A stretch of 50,290 nucleotides of DNA from an uncultured bacterium (GTDB lineage Bacteria; Planctomycetota; UBA1135; GCA-002686595), in the NCBI GenBank assembly GCA_937910685.1, contig CALEMP010000003.1, positions 1 through 50,290 of the forward strand, written 5' to 3'. The notes under the pieces were generated by a model. The model was not told the DNA's origin and made no database searches. It saw only the letters and a list, made by a program, of their open reading frames with translations. Numbering within the stretch: the first letter of the stretch is position 1; each line of letters begins with the position of its first letter. A program made the position numbers and the translations under genes. Shown piece by piece: positions 16,952 to 24,802 of the stretch.

Positions 16952-18532
16952 ATGATCAACTTCAAACTCCTTCTCATCGGCTGCGCCCTCTTGACCGGTG
17001 CTGCCGCCGCTCAAGACATCGCGGTATCTAAAATCGCCAATAACTCCTCCGACTTCGCCTACTACGGGCAAGCCGGCGGCATCGCTGCCTACAGTGTGGG
17101 CACGACCTCCTGCAACGTCGGCAACGTCACGGTTGCCTGGGGTAACAGCCAGGGAGATCCCCCGGTCATCGGCTCAAACATGTACAAGATCCAGGACGGT
17201 CGCATGGAGCAGCTTGGTTACACCTGGCTGAAGCCTGGCTTCTGTGCGGTGAACGAAAACAGCTGTGGTTCTTGCCAAGGCACCCCCTGCAGTAGCTTGG
17301 GCATTGGCTGCGCGGACACCTATGGTTCTGGCTTGAACGACGGCGCCGGTGGAGTCGGCAAATTCCGACTCAACCCGGTGACCGGCCTGTGGCCGAGTAG
17401 CTGGGGCTCGGGCCCGACCGGCCCCTCCCAAATCCGTGGCCGCCTGCAGATGCCGGCCAACGAGCTGGCTGACTCCAGCGTGACCTACTTTTGCGAGACC
17501 GAGTACCTGTCCCACCATGACTCAATGGCGGGCAATGTGCGCAACAACGCTTCTTGGATCGAAGCCCGTTGGACTAACTCCAACCTTAACAGCCTGACCA
17601 CTACAGGCCCGATCCACATGATGGATCCGGCGGTCTACGCTTGGAAGCATTTCCACCCGGACGTGATGATCGAAGAGATCGAACTGACCGACGAAGGTGG
17701 CCCTGGCGTTCACGGTTACCTGTTTGTCGCGAGTAAGGCCACGGCCCTGACCTCTGGCGGCTATCGCTATGACTACTGCGTGCAGAACTTCAACTCCGAT
17801 GATTCGGTCGGATCTTTCAACGTTCCCGGCAACTGCAGCCCGAGTAACGTGTTCTTCCGCGATGTGGATCACCACTCCGGATCGCCCTGGGACAACACGG
17901 ATTGGACCCTGAATCAAACCGGCGGCGGCCTGGACTGGAGCACCCAGACCTTTGCTCAAAACGCAGATGCCAACGCGATTCGCTGGGGCACCGTGTTCAC
18001 CTTCAGTTTTGAAGCGGACGCCCAACCCGGTGTCGCCCAAGCAACCCTTGGCCTCTTCAAGAGTGGAGGCAGTCGTAACGCCACGGTGTTCGTGCCCAGC
18101 TCAAACTGCTGCTCCGGCGGCGACATCACGGCTTACTGCAGCTCGACCATGAACTCCGCCAGCATCATCGGCGCGGTTCTGGGAGCATCAGGAAGCACCA
18201 ACGTTGCGGACCAGAGCCTGTCCCTGGACGCCCACGACCTGCCCCTGAACAAGTGGTCCTACTTCCTGATGAGCCAGAGCCAGGCCTTCGTGCCTCTCTT
18301 CGGCGGCAGCCAAGGCAACCTGTGTGTGGGTACTCCCCAGATCCGTTTCTCTGGCAACGTGCTGAACACGGGCCCTGGCGACCTAACCTTCGCCCCGGAC
18401 TTCAACAACTTGCCCCAGAACCTGATGTTCCAGCCCGGCGACACTTGGAACTTCCAGTTGTGGTTCCGAGACAACTTTACCGCTCCGACTTCCAACACCA
18501 CCAACGGTGTGTCGGTTACGTTCTGTCAGTGA
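16952..18532 (+). CDS. Secreted protein of unknown function with a shared C-terminal domain
   Basis: A 526-residue exported protein starting with a clear signal peptide (MINFKLLLIGCALLTGAAAAQ). The mature part is rich in Gly, Ser, Asn, Trp and Cys and begins DIAVSKIANNSSDFAYYG; several Cys (SCGSCQGTPCSS, SNCCSGG) suggest disulfides. I recognise no catalytic motif, although HMMDPAVYAWKHFHPDV is distinctive. Residues 394-526 form a domain shared with the protein at 43564-44679: AYCSSTMNS start, GGSQGNLCV, then PGDTWNFQLWFRD and PTSNTTNGVSVTF. It is probably a surface or extracellular protein. A strong terminator follows. Confidence 0.8.
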   Translation: MINFKLLLIGCALLTGAAAAQDIAVSKIANNSSDFAYYGQAGGIAAYSVGTTSCNVGNVTVAWGNSQGDPPVIGSNMYKIQDGRMEQLGYTWLKPGFCAVNENSCGSCQGTPCSSLGIGCADTYGSGLNDGAGGVGKFRLNPVTGLWPSSWGSGPTGPSQIRGRLQMPANELADSSVTYFCETEYLSHHDSMAGNVRNNASWIEARWTNSNLNSLTTTGPIHMMDPAVYAWKHFHPDVMIEEIELTDEGGPGVHGYLFVASKATALTSGGYRYDYCVQNFNSDDSVGSFNVPGNCSPSNVFFRDVDHHSGSPWDNTDWTLNQTGGGLDWSTQTFAQNADANAIRWGTVFTFSFEADAQPGVAQATLGLFKSGGSRNATVFVPSSNCCSGGDITAYCSSTMNSASIIGAVLGASGSTNVADQSLSLDAHDLPLNKWSYFLMSQSQAFVPLFGGSQGNLCVGTPQIRFSGNVLNTGPGDLTFAPDFNNLPQNLMFQPGDTWNFQLWFRDNFTAPTSNTTNGVSVTFCQ

Positions 18533-18565
18533 GTTAAGTCGGACCTAAAAGGTCTGACCTCAAAA

Positions 18566-18613
18566 GCAACCGGCCCCCTGCGTATTGTGCGCGGGGGGCC
18601 GGTTGCGTTTATT
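18566..18613. terminator. Strong bidirectional terminator
   Basis: GCAACCGGCCCCCTGCG (18566-18582) pairs with 18590-18606 (17 positions, one mismatch) around a 7-base loop and is followed by GTTTATTA. The preceding CAAAAG supplies a short T stretch on the other strand, so it can also end the convergent gene that stops at 18630. Confidence 0.85.
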
Positions 18614-18629
18614 ACTGAAGGGTTCCTGC

Positions 18630-19634
18630 TTAACGCTTTCTGCCACCACTGTCAGTGATCGGCAAGAGGCTCTTCCAGTCAATGCCGCGGCGGCGCCCGT
18701 TCCGGGTGTGGCTGCGGTCATCCTTGGGCTCCCCCTTGGCAAGCAAGAAGAGCTCTGCCGCATGCTCTTCGAGCTTACGTTCCTTAAGGTCGAAAGCCCC
18801 AACGATCTCGGCGGACTGGCCATAGGCATCCGGCTTCAAGATCTGAACTTGCCTCGAGGCCTTGTGCCCCTTCATTTCCTTGAGCGCGTCGTGATCCCTC
18901 AAGACCACGTAGTGGGCCCCGGCGATCAACCCATCGGACCAGGCCAACTCAGCGAGCAGTTTGCGCAGGGAGGCATCCTTCTTCTTGGACGCGATCAGGA
19001 CCACCAGCGGTAAACCATCACTGGCGGCAACATTCAGGCCTAGACGCAAGTCAACAACCGTAGGCAAAGATCGCTTGCCCTTGCGCGGTTTGTATTCACC
19101 TGCGCTCTCCTCGAGAGCAGTAACCATCCGCTTGCTGTTGTTCCAAACCATTTGGGGCGAGCGGCCCCCGCGGGAGAGAGTTTTCTTTCCGTCGGGGCCC
19201 AACAGCCCAAAGGAGGTGTTCTGCAAGGAACCGTCCCGGTTGGAGAAAAGGCGCTTCAGGAACTCCGCCTCTGCCTCATGCTCATAGGTAGCGGGGCGCA
19301 CACAAATCCAAGCGCGTGATGCAGCAATGACTGCGGGGACAGAGAAGTAACTCTCCTCTGAATTACGGTAGCCGGGTCACCACATGCCCGGCACTGAACG
19401 GCACTGGGGTGCTGCGGATTGAACCAGGATGGGCAGGTTCAGGCGGGCGGCGTCTTTCCGGGCTTGATCGAGCGAGGTGTACCAAGCCACGCGCGGCGAC
19501 AGGGAGCGGGCCTCGCTGGCTTGATCTTGTCCAGAAATCTGGGCCCCTTGGGTCGGGCCCGCTTGGGTGAGAGATCCGGACTGCCAGAGCATCAAGAGCG
19601 CCAGCAGGGGCAGGGTCGGTTGAAGGAGGTTCAT
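18630..19634 (-). CDS. Thioredoxin-fold-like secreted protein with one in-frame TGA; candidate selenoprotein
   Basis: Read continuously, this is a 334-residue protein with TGA as codon 86. It starts at ATG 19634 with a signal peptide (NLLQPTLPLLALLMLW). The frame goes on through WYTSLDQARKDAARLNLPIL, a pattern of thioredoxin-like proteins that reads as alpha-1/beta-1, and QCRSVPGMW to TGA (19379-19377). It resumes without a frame change as PGYRNSEESYFSVPAVIAAS, then AWICVRPATYE and SFGLLGPDGKKTLSRGGRSP, a typical beta-strand/GR-turn of this fold, to the stop at 18630. Neither half makes sense alone: the first lacks most of a fold, and the second would have to begin with GTG inside it. The W-(TGA)-P-G-Y site resembles the W-C-x-x motif of thioredoxins. 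Selenocysteine, nonsense mutation and sequence error are the alternatives. Confidence 0.6.
19340..19379 (-). promoter_or_regulatory. Candidate bacterial SECIS element with its UGA codon
   Basis: The UGA is at 19379-19377. After 16 bases comes a hairpin at 19360-19340: CAGAGGAG pairs with CUUCUCUG over 8 bp (one G-U) around the loop AGUUA. The UGA-to-loop distance is 24 bases. As I recall it, the bacterial SECIS pattern asks for a stem-loop whose 3-14-base loop lies about 16-37 bases after UGA with a G in its first two positions; here the second loop base is G. No bulged U is evident. Confidence 0.45.
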
Positions 19635-19801
19635 TGGATTATCGGGGCTGGGGACAGGCTCGTGGCTGCTTCCAGGCACATCGTGAAACACGCCAATTGA
19701 CGCATGGTATCGTTCCGTCCTGTCGATAGTGTTGATCTGGCCGCTATGGACGCATCCTGACCATAATTCGGCCTTGGCAACGCTTATAAGCACCTTTTCC
19801 C

Positions 19802-20824
19802 ATGAGTGAGCTCCCCATTCCCACCGAAATTCGCAGCGAGCAGCTGCTCTCGATCCAGTCCTACCTGCTTGCCGAGGAAGCGGAACACCCCGACGCATCC
19901 GGACGCTTCACCTGGATCCTCTCGGCCATTTCCCTCGCGACTAAGTTCATCGCCGCCCGCTGTCGGCGTGCGCGTATCGAAACCGTACTGGGCTCAATGG
20001 GCACTGAAAATGTCCAAGGGGAAGTACAGCAGAAGCTCGACGTGATCGCGAACGAGACCCTGATCTCTTGCCTCGGTTCACGCGCGGGTTTGTCCATTGT
20101 GGCCTCCGAGGAAAACGATGAGCCCATCCTCTTGCACTCTGACAACAGCAGCGAACGTCCCTACATTGCGCTCTTCGATCCCCTCGATGGTTCATCGAAC
20201 CTTGACACCTGTGGAACCGTGGGCACGATTTTTTCGATCCTAGCCCACGACCGCCGAAGCAAATCCCCCGAAGAGGCAATCCGCAAATCCGGAACCAAGC
20301 AGGTAGCTGCGGGGTATGTGCTCTATGGGCCTTCCACAGTAATGGTCCTGACCCATGGCAAGGGCGTGCAGATGTTTGTTCTCGATCCGACCATCGGTTC
20401 ATTCCTTTTGGTGGAAGAGAACCTGCGCATCCCCTCGGCGGCCAAGACCTATTCCATGAACGAAGCCTATAGCAATGGGTTTTCAACCGGCTACCAGAAG
20501 TACTTAGCGTGGGCCCACGAGAATGGCTACTCCACACGCTACGCCGGCGCCATGGTGGCCGATGTGCACCGTGTAATGATCAAGGGCGGTGTTTTCCTTT
20601 ACCCGCCGACTCCCAAGTCACCCAAGGGCAAGTTGCGCTTGATGTACGAAGCCAACCCCATGGCGATGTTAGTGGAGCAGGCAGGAGGCAAGTCCTTCTC
20701 GGGCATGACGCGAACCCTAGAGGTCGAGCCGGAGTCCTTGCACCAACGCACAAGCGTGGTGATGGGATCCCCCGACGAGGTCGATCATGTCATGCGCCAC
20801 TTGGAAGAGCACTCCCCCGAGTGA
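19802..20824 (+). CDS. fbp: Fructose-1,6-bisphosphatase, class I
   Basis: Gluconeogenic enzyme that hydrolyses fructose-1,6-bisphosphate to fructose-6-phosphate in the cytoplasm. Its 340 residues are normal for class I. The metal/active-site block reads FDPLDGSSNLDTCGTVGTIF (about residues 123-142). Upstream is the ASEENDEP acidic segment, and the substrate-binding region RYAGAMVADVHRVMIKGGVFLYP is near 246. The C-terminal LRLMYEANPMAMLVEQAGGK is diagnostic. The ATG at 19802 matches the usual start of the family. It is divergent from the TGA-containing gene, with about 167 bases between them, and its stop is only 5 bases from that of the convergent peptidase. Confidence 0.95.
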   Translation: MSELPIPTEIRSEQLLSIQSYLLAEEAEHPDASGRFTWILSAISLATKFIAARCRRARIETVLGSMGTENVQGEVQQKLDVIANETLISCLGSRAGLSIVASEENDEPILLHSDNSSERPYIALFDPLDGSSNLDTCGTVGTIFSILAHDRRSKSPEEAIRKSGTKQVAAGYVLYGPSTVMVLTHGKGVQMFVLDPTIGSFLLVEENLRIPSAAKTYSMNEAYSNGFSTGYQKYLAWAHENGYSTRYAGAMVADVHRVMIKGGVFLYPPTPKSPKGKLRLMYEANPMAMLVEQAGGKSFSGMTRTLEVEPESLHQRTSVVMGSPDEVDHVMRHLEEHSPE

Positions 20825-20829
20825 TGAAC

Positions 20830-22482
20830 TCAGCGCTGGCGAATGAGCCAGCGGTCGGGGTCCAGCTGCCAGTCTTGGGTGCCCACGGCTAGGGTTCCCT
20901 CACCGGCGGGGCATTCCACGCGCACGCGCTTGCTGCCCAATTGGACTTCCACGGGCATGCTATAGGGTTTCCCCCCGACGACGCTCCACTTGAGATGCAG
21001 CTGGCCATCCTTCACCTCGGCGGTCAGCACCGGCATCTGCTTAGCCTTCAGAACCACGTCGAAGTACCAGTCCAGATCCACGCGAGCCATGCTAGAGGCC
21101 ACTTGAATCATTTGATCGGTTGAGACAAATCGGGGTGCACCACCGGTTCCGGGCTTCGCCCACTCGCGCAAGAGTTTGAAGAACTCCTTGTCCCCCATCA
21201 GCCAGCGCAGGTTGTGCACAACCCAGGATCCTTTGAAGTAAATGTCCCCGCCAGGAGCATCCGGGACTCCTCCCGCAAAGTACATGGATTGGGTTCCACG
21301 GGGCGCAATGGGTGCGATCGCCCCATTCTGGCCGATGCGGTTCCAGTCGATCTCCATCTTCTTACGATAGGCCTCGACCCCGAAACGACTCTCTAGGTAC
21401 AAGGCCTGCATGTAAGTTCCCAGGCCCTCGTGAATCCAAAAGTCCGCCCAGTCAACACAGGTCAAGAGGTTCGACCACCACTCATGGGACATTTCGTGGT
21501 GATGCAGCCAGTCGTAGTCAAACTCGGGATCTCCCGAGTAGTTGTTTCCGTAGGCGATGATGGTCTGGTGCTCCATTCCAAGGTGCGGAGTTTCCACAAC
21601 GCCATACTTGTCCTGCCGGAAGGGATAGGGGCCGCAGACGGATTCCAAGTGCTTGAGGTGGTCGACGATTTCCTCGAAGAGAACCTTGGCCTTGTCCGTG
21701 TTCTCGGGCAGGTGCCAAAAGGTGACCGGTATCGCGCCACCGTCGATGCTCTCCACCGTGCGCGAAATGGTCTCATAGGGCGCGATGTTGAGGGCGATGG
21801 AATAGTTGGGGATGGGCATGCTGGTGTGCCAATGGAAAGTGCGTGCCCCGCTGTCTCCCTCTTGAACACCCATCAGGCGGCCGTTAGAAGCGCAAACAAG
21901 GCCAGCCGGAACCGTGACCCTCAGGTCAAAACTCTCAGGCTTGTCGGAGGGATGATCCTTGCACGGCCACCACAGGTCCGCACCCTCCATCTGACAAGTG
22001 GTGCTGACCCAGTCCGCCCCGGATGGGGTTTTGGCCCAGGTGAAACCGCCAACCCAGGGTGCATTCGGCGCTTCTCGGGGAGTGCCCATGTAGAGCACGT
22101 TGACCTTGATTTCCTGCCCCGGAGCACCCTGCCCTTTGGCCAGAGGAATCGTAATGCGCCCCTCAGTGTGAGTAGCCTCAACCTCGACACCAGCCACCGT
22201 GACGCGGCGCACGGTGAGACGGCTGTCCAAGTCCAAGCTGATCTCTTCACTGGCTTTCTCCATGCGCGCGGTCATGGTCAGGGAGCCGCCGATCTTCTTG
22301 GAATCCGGCACCACTACTAGAACCAAATCGTAATGCTGCACATCAAAGCAGGCTTGGTCCGGGCGAAGAGTGCCGCCAGAGTTTTCGGTTTGCAGGGCCA
22401 ACAGAGGTGCGCTCGACAGGACGGTCAAGCCAGCACATGTCAGAACGCGGTTCCACACGGTCTTCGGATTGATTGCATTCAT
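20830..22482 (-). CDS. Exported M1-family aminopeptidase
   Basis: Zinc metallopeptidase of the gluzincin M1 family, about 550 residues from the ATG at 22482. That start precedes a plausible signal sequence (VLTCAGLTVLSSAPLLALQ); the longer frame to 22575 adds an unlikely segment. The N-terminal beta domain ends near residue 240. The exopeptidase motif is GMEH at 302-305 in place of the usual GAMEN. The zinc site is H329-E-M-S-H333 with the third ligand E352 in WIHEGLGTY (HExxH-x18-E). The C-terminal part after about 490 is a short beta domain. It probably trims peptides in the periplasm. The downstream helical domain of larger M1 enzymes is absent. Confidence 0.9.
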   Translation of the reverse strand: MNAINPKTVWNRVLTCAGLTVLSSAPLLALQTENSGGTLRPDQACFDVQHYDLVLVVVPDSKKIGGSLTMTARMEKASEEISLDLDSRLTVRRVTVAGVEVEATHTEGRITIPLAKGQGAPGQEIKVNVLYMGTPREAPNAPWVGGFTWAKTPSGADWVSTTCQMEGADLWWPCKDHPSDKPESFDLRVTVPAGLVCASNGRLMGVQEGDSGARTFHWHTSMPIPNYSIALNIAPYETISRTVESIDGGAIPVTFWHLPENTDKAKVLFEEIVDHLKHLESVCGPYPFRQDKYGVVETPHLGMEHQTIIAYGNNYSGDPEFDYDWLHHHEMSHEWWSNLLTCVDWADFWIHEGLGTYMQALYLESRFGVEAYRKKMEIDWNRIGQNGAIAPIAPRGTQSMYFAGGVPDAPGGDIYFKGSWVVHNLRWLMGDKEFFKLLREWAKPGTGGAPRFVSTDQMIQVASSMARVDLDWYFDVVLKAKQMPVLTAEVKDGQLHLKWSVVGGKPYSMPVEVQLGSKRVRVECPAGEGTLAVGTQDWQLDPDRWLIRQR

Positions 22483-22628
22483 AGAAGGGTCCGCGTCGCG
22501 GGGGATTAGGGCTCTACCGACCTCACGCTCCAAAGGATCTTCTTTGGCAGCAGGGTGGAGGCTGAAAGGTACCACAAGGCTGAGGGGAAGCGGAATCCAA
22601 AGGATGCCCGGCCGTCCCCATTGGGCCG

Positions 22629-23429
22629 CTACACGCAGGAACCGTCCAAGAACTTCTGGATGGCCTGTGTCAATGCGCTCTGGTGATCGGCGGCGGCGGT
22701 ATAGCGCGGCGGAACCACCTCATGCTGCGCTCCCCCAATAGCCCGGGCCAACTCGTCCCCTAACCCCATGGGGTGCAGTGGATCGGACTCATTCGTGACC
22801 ACAAGGGTGGGACAGTGGACCTCCCCTAAATCCCCCATCGAAGAAAAGGGCCGATCATCCACCATCTGGTGCAACACCCTGGCGGACTCAAGGGCCTGGG
22901 GGCGCGTGAACACACCGGCGATAGAGGCGGCGCAGTTTGGATTGGTGTTGAATAGTTCCGCATAGAAAGGATCAGCCTCAAGCTGTTTTCGCGCTTGATC
23001 TACACCAGCGTCCTCGATCCAATGCCCGATGCGAGCTACGATTTCTAGGTTGGGCGGGGATGTTGTTGCGAGCCAGGCGGGTCGCACCAAGAGCAAACCC
23101 CGCACACGCTTGGGTGCCCGCAAAGCCGCCGCAAGCCCAATCCCCGAGCCCATGGAGATCCCCCCAAGGACAGCGGATTCGATCCCGAGGTGGTCCATCA
23201 ATCCCAGCACGCAATCCGCAAAGTCACCGAAGCCATAGGGCCCGGACCCACCAATCGTTTGCCCATGTCCTGGAGCATCCATCCCTATCACGCGACACCC
23301 GCGCAACTCACTCAAAGCCCCAAGGGCCTGCCGGCGGTCGGCTCCCAACCCGTGCTGAAACACAACTGCTGGACCAGCACCCAGAGTGTCGTAGAAGACC
23401 GAACGGTTGTGGTGTTTGAACTCAGGCAT
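22629..23429 (-). CDS. Alpha/beta-fold hydrolase
   Basis: A 266-residue hydrolase of the 3-oxoadipate enol-lactonase/esterase group. The start is ATG 23429 (MPEFKHHNRSVFYDT), with GGGAG-like bases upstream; the longer frame to 23879 runs into the divergent cytochrome gene and is not real. Visible features are the oxyanion HG motif in VVFQHGLGAD, the nucleophile elbow GGISMGSGIG, the acid in LVVTNESDPLHPMG and a C-terminal His in AADHQSAL. The substrate cannot be told from sequence. It reads toward the M1 peptidase across a 146-base gap and is divergent from the cytochrome c gene. Confidence 0.85.
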   Translation of the reverse strand: MPEFKHHNRSVFYDTLGAGPAVVFQHGLGADRRQALGALSELRGCRVIGMDAPGHGQTIGGSGPYGFGDFADCVLGLMDHLGIESAVLGGISMGSGIGLAAALRAPKRVRGLLLVRPAWLATTSPPNLEIVARIGHWIEDAGVDQARKQLEADPFYAELFNTNPNCAASIAGVFTRPQALESARVLHQMVDDRPFSSMGDLGEVHCPTLVVTNESDPLHPMGLGDELARAIGGAQHEVVPPRYTAAADHQSALTQAIQKFLDGSCV

Positions 23430-23629
23430 CGCAACACTCCCGAGTTTCTCCAGCCCTATTGCAGGCCGGAAGGGAATGCGATGCCTATTCTGAGCTTTGG
23501 CTCTGCTCGACGCTAGAGGCTCGCTCCAGGCCTCCAGCTGCCCGAGAAGTGCCTGCCCGCGCTCAAATTCGTATCCCCCGCCAGAGAAGCCCTCCCCAGC
23601 CCAACGTTCACCCGCTAACCTGCACCGCC

Positions 23630-24802
23630 ATGCGAAGCCACCTCCTGCTACCAGCCCTCTTTTTCTCCTGCCTCCTGCCGCCCCTGGCAGCCCAAGAAGA
23701 CGATCCCACCAAGGACCTCTTCTTGATCCACTGTGCCGCCTGCCACGGAGAAACTGGCGATGGAAAAGGCACCACCGAGCTCGAACGACCCGCGCGCTCG
23801 TTCCTCGATGGCGGCTTCTCCTACGGCAACACCCCCGAGGCAGTCCTGCGCACCTTGTCCTACGGCATCCCGGGAACACCCATGCCCGCGTTCGATGTGG
23901 CCCTGACTAAGGACCAACGTGAGGCGCTTGCACAGTATGTGATTTCCCTGGGTCCTCCAGGAACGATCGTCGACCCGGCACAAACCGAGTTGGTGGTCAA
24001 AGAAGAAACGCTGCTGGCACGAGGCCTCTTGCCGCCGATTTTTCTAGCTGCCGACAAGCAGCCGCGCGGCCTTTTGATTGGGCTGCCCAGCGGTACAACT
24101 TTTGAATATCGCACCGATGATGTAAGGCTACTTGGCGTGCGCAGCGGGCGTTTCGTGGACCGCATGGATTGGACTGGTCGAGGAGGCGCGGCTCTCAAGC
24201 CCCTTGGCCGAGTGATCGAGTTGTTCGGAGCTGGCAAGCCCAAGACTTCCTGGTACCTGGCCACCATTGGGAAAAAACTCCCCCCGAAGGAATTGGGAGC
24301 CTCCATGCGGACGAGTTTCACCAGAGGAACCTCTGGTGGACTTGGCTATGAACTCATCGACAATGGAACTTCTGCGGGATTTGTGATGGAAACTGTCAGC
24401 CATGTACGGACGCCCGTTGGCAGCGGGTGGCGCCGCTCGTTCACAGTCCGGTCAGAGATCCCCGACAAGGTGCTGCGCTTTGACGGCTTAGACATGATTC
24501 CTCCCGAAGATCTTTTAGGGGCCTTTGAAGGAGACCTGCAAAAAGCCACGGACGGTCATACGGACCGGCTTTATGGAACACAACATTGGCTCGTGCGCAA
24601 GAACCCCAGTGGTTTTCAGGTCACCGTGATTCACTCCCTGGACTTTCCCAATCAAGGGGGCGCCGTCCCGGGCCCCAAAGGTGATGTGGGCTTTTGGATC
24701 TATCCAAGCTTCGAGAATGTGACGGTGAACATCACTCGCCTGACCTGCCTCACTTGGGATGACGCTACCCGTACCGCAATTGCCAAGGAACTCTCCAAAT
24801 GA
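23630..24802 (+). CDS. Exported c-type cytochrome with an unknown C-terminal domain
   Basis: A 390-residue secreted protein from ATG 23630 (signal peptide RSHLLLPALFFSCLLPPLAAQ). A mono-heme cytochrome c domain occupies about residues 27-115, with the heme site C35-A-A-C38-H39 in HCAACHGETGDGKG and a likely Met ligand in GTPMPAFD. The remaining ~270 residues, from about 130, form a beta-rich domain I do not recognise, starting LLARGLLPPIFLAADKQPRGL; it may be related to the periplasmic sugar-oxidation proteins next door. The stop overlaps the next start in ATGA (24799-24802), so it is translationally coupled to the propeller-DUF1080 protein, for which it is the likely electron acceptor. Confidence 0.85.
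   Translation: MRSHLLLPALFFSCLLPPLAAQEDDPTKDLFLIHCAACHGETGDGKGTTELERPARSFLDGGFSYGNTPEAVLRTLSYGIPGTPMPAFDVALTKDQREALAQYVISLGPPGTIVDPAQTELVVKEETLLARGLLPPIFLAADKQPRGLLIGLPSGTTFEYRTDDVRLLGVRSGRFVDRMDWTGRGGAALKPLGRVIELFGAGKPKTSWYLATIGKKLPPKELGASMRTSFTRGTSGGLGYELIDNGTSAGFVMETVSHVRTPVGSGWRRSFTVRSEIPDKVLRFDGLDMIPPEDLLGAFEGDLQKATDGHTDRLYGTQHWLVRKNPSGFQVTVIHSLDFPNQGGAVPGPKGDVGFWIYPSFENVTVNITRLTCLTWDDATRTAIAKELSK

Noticed and set aside
18630..19301. A separate gene starting with GTG at 19301
   Set aside because: The start would fall inside a thioredoxin-type strand (AWICVRPATYE), and the frame continues upstream with similar coding character to the TGA; it is the second half of one gene.
18630..19634. 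Global reassignment of TGA to an amino acid
   Set aside because: TGA is the evident stop of several ordinary genes here, including the ECF sigma gene, the binding lipoprotein, the cytochrome c and the rhodanese genes.
19635..19898. Upstream extension of the TGA-containing frame on the minus strand
   Set aside because: It precedes a clear signal peptide at 19634 and overlaps the fbp start; its residues look like translated intergenic DNA.
21430..22320. 296-residue plus-strand frame
   Set aside because: It is antisense to the M1 aminopeptidase and lacks protein-like hydrophobic or domain pattern.
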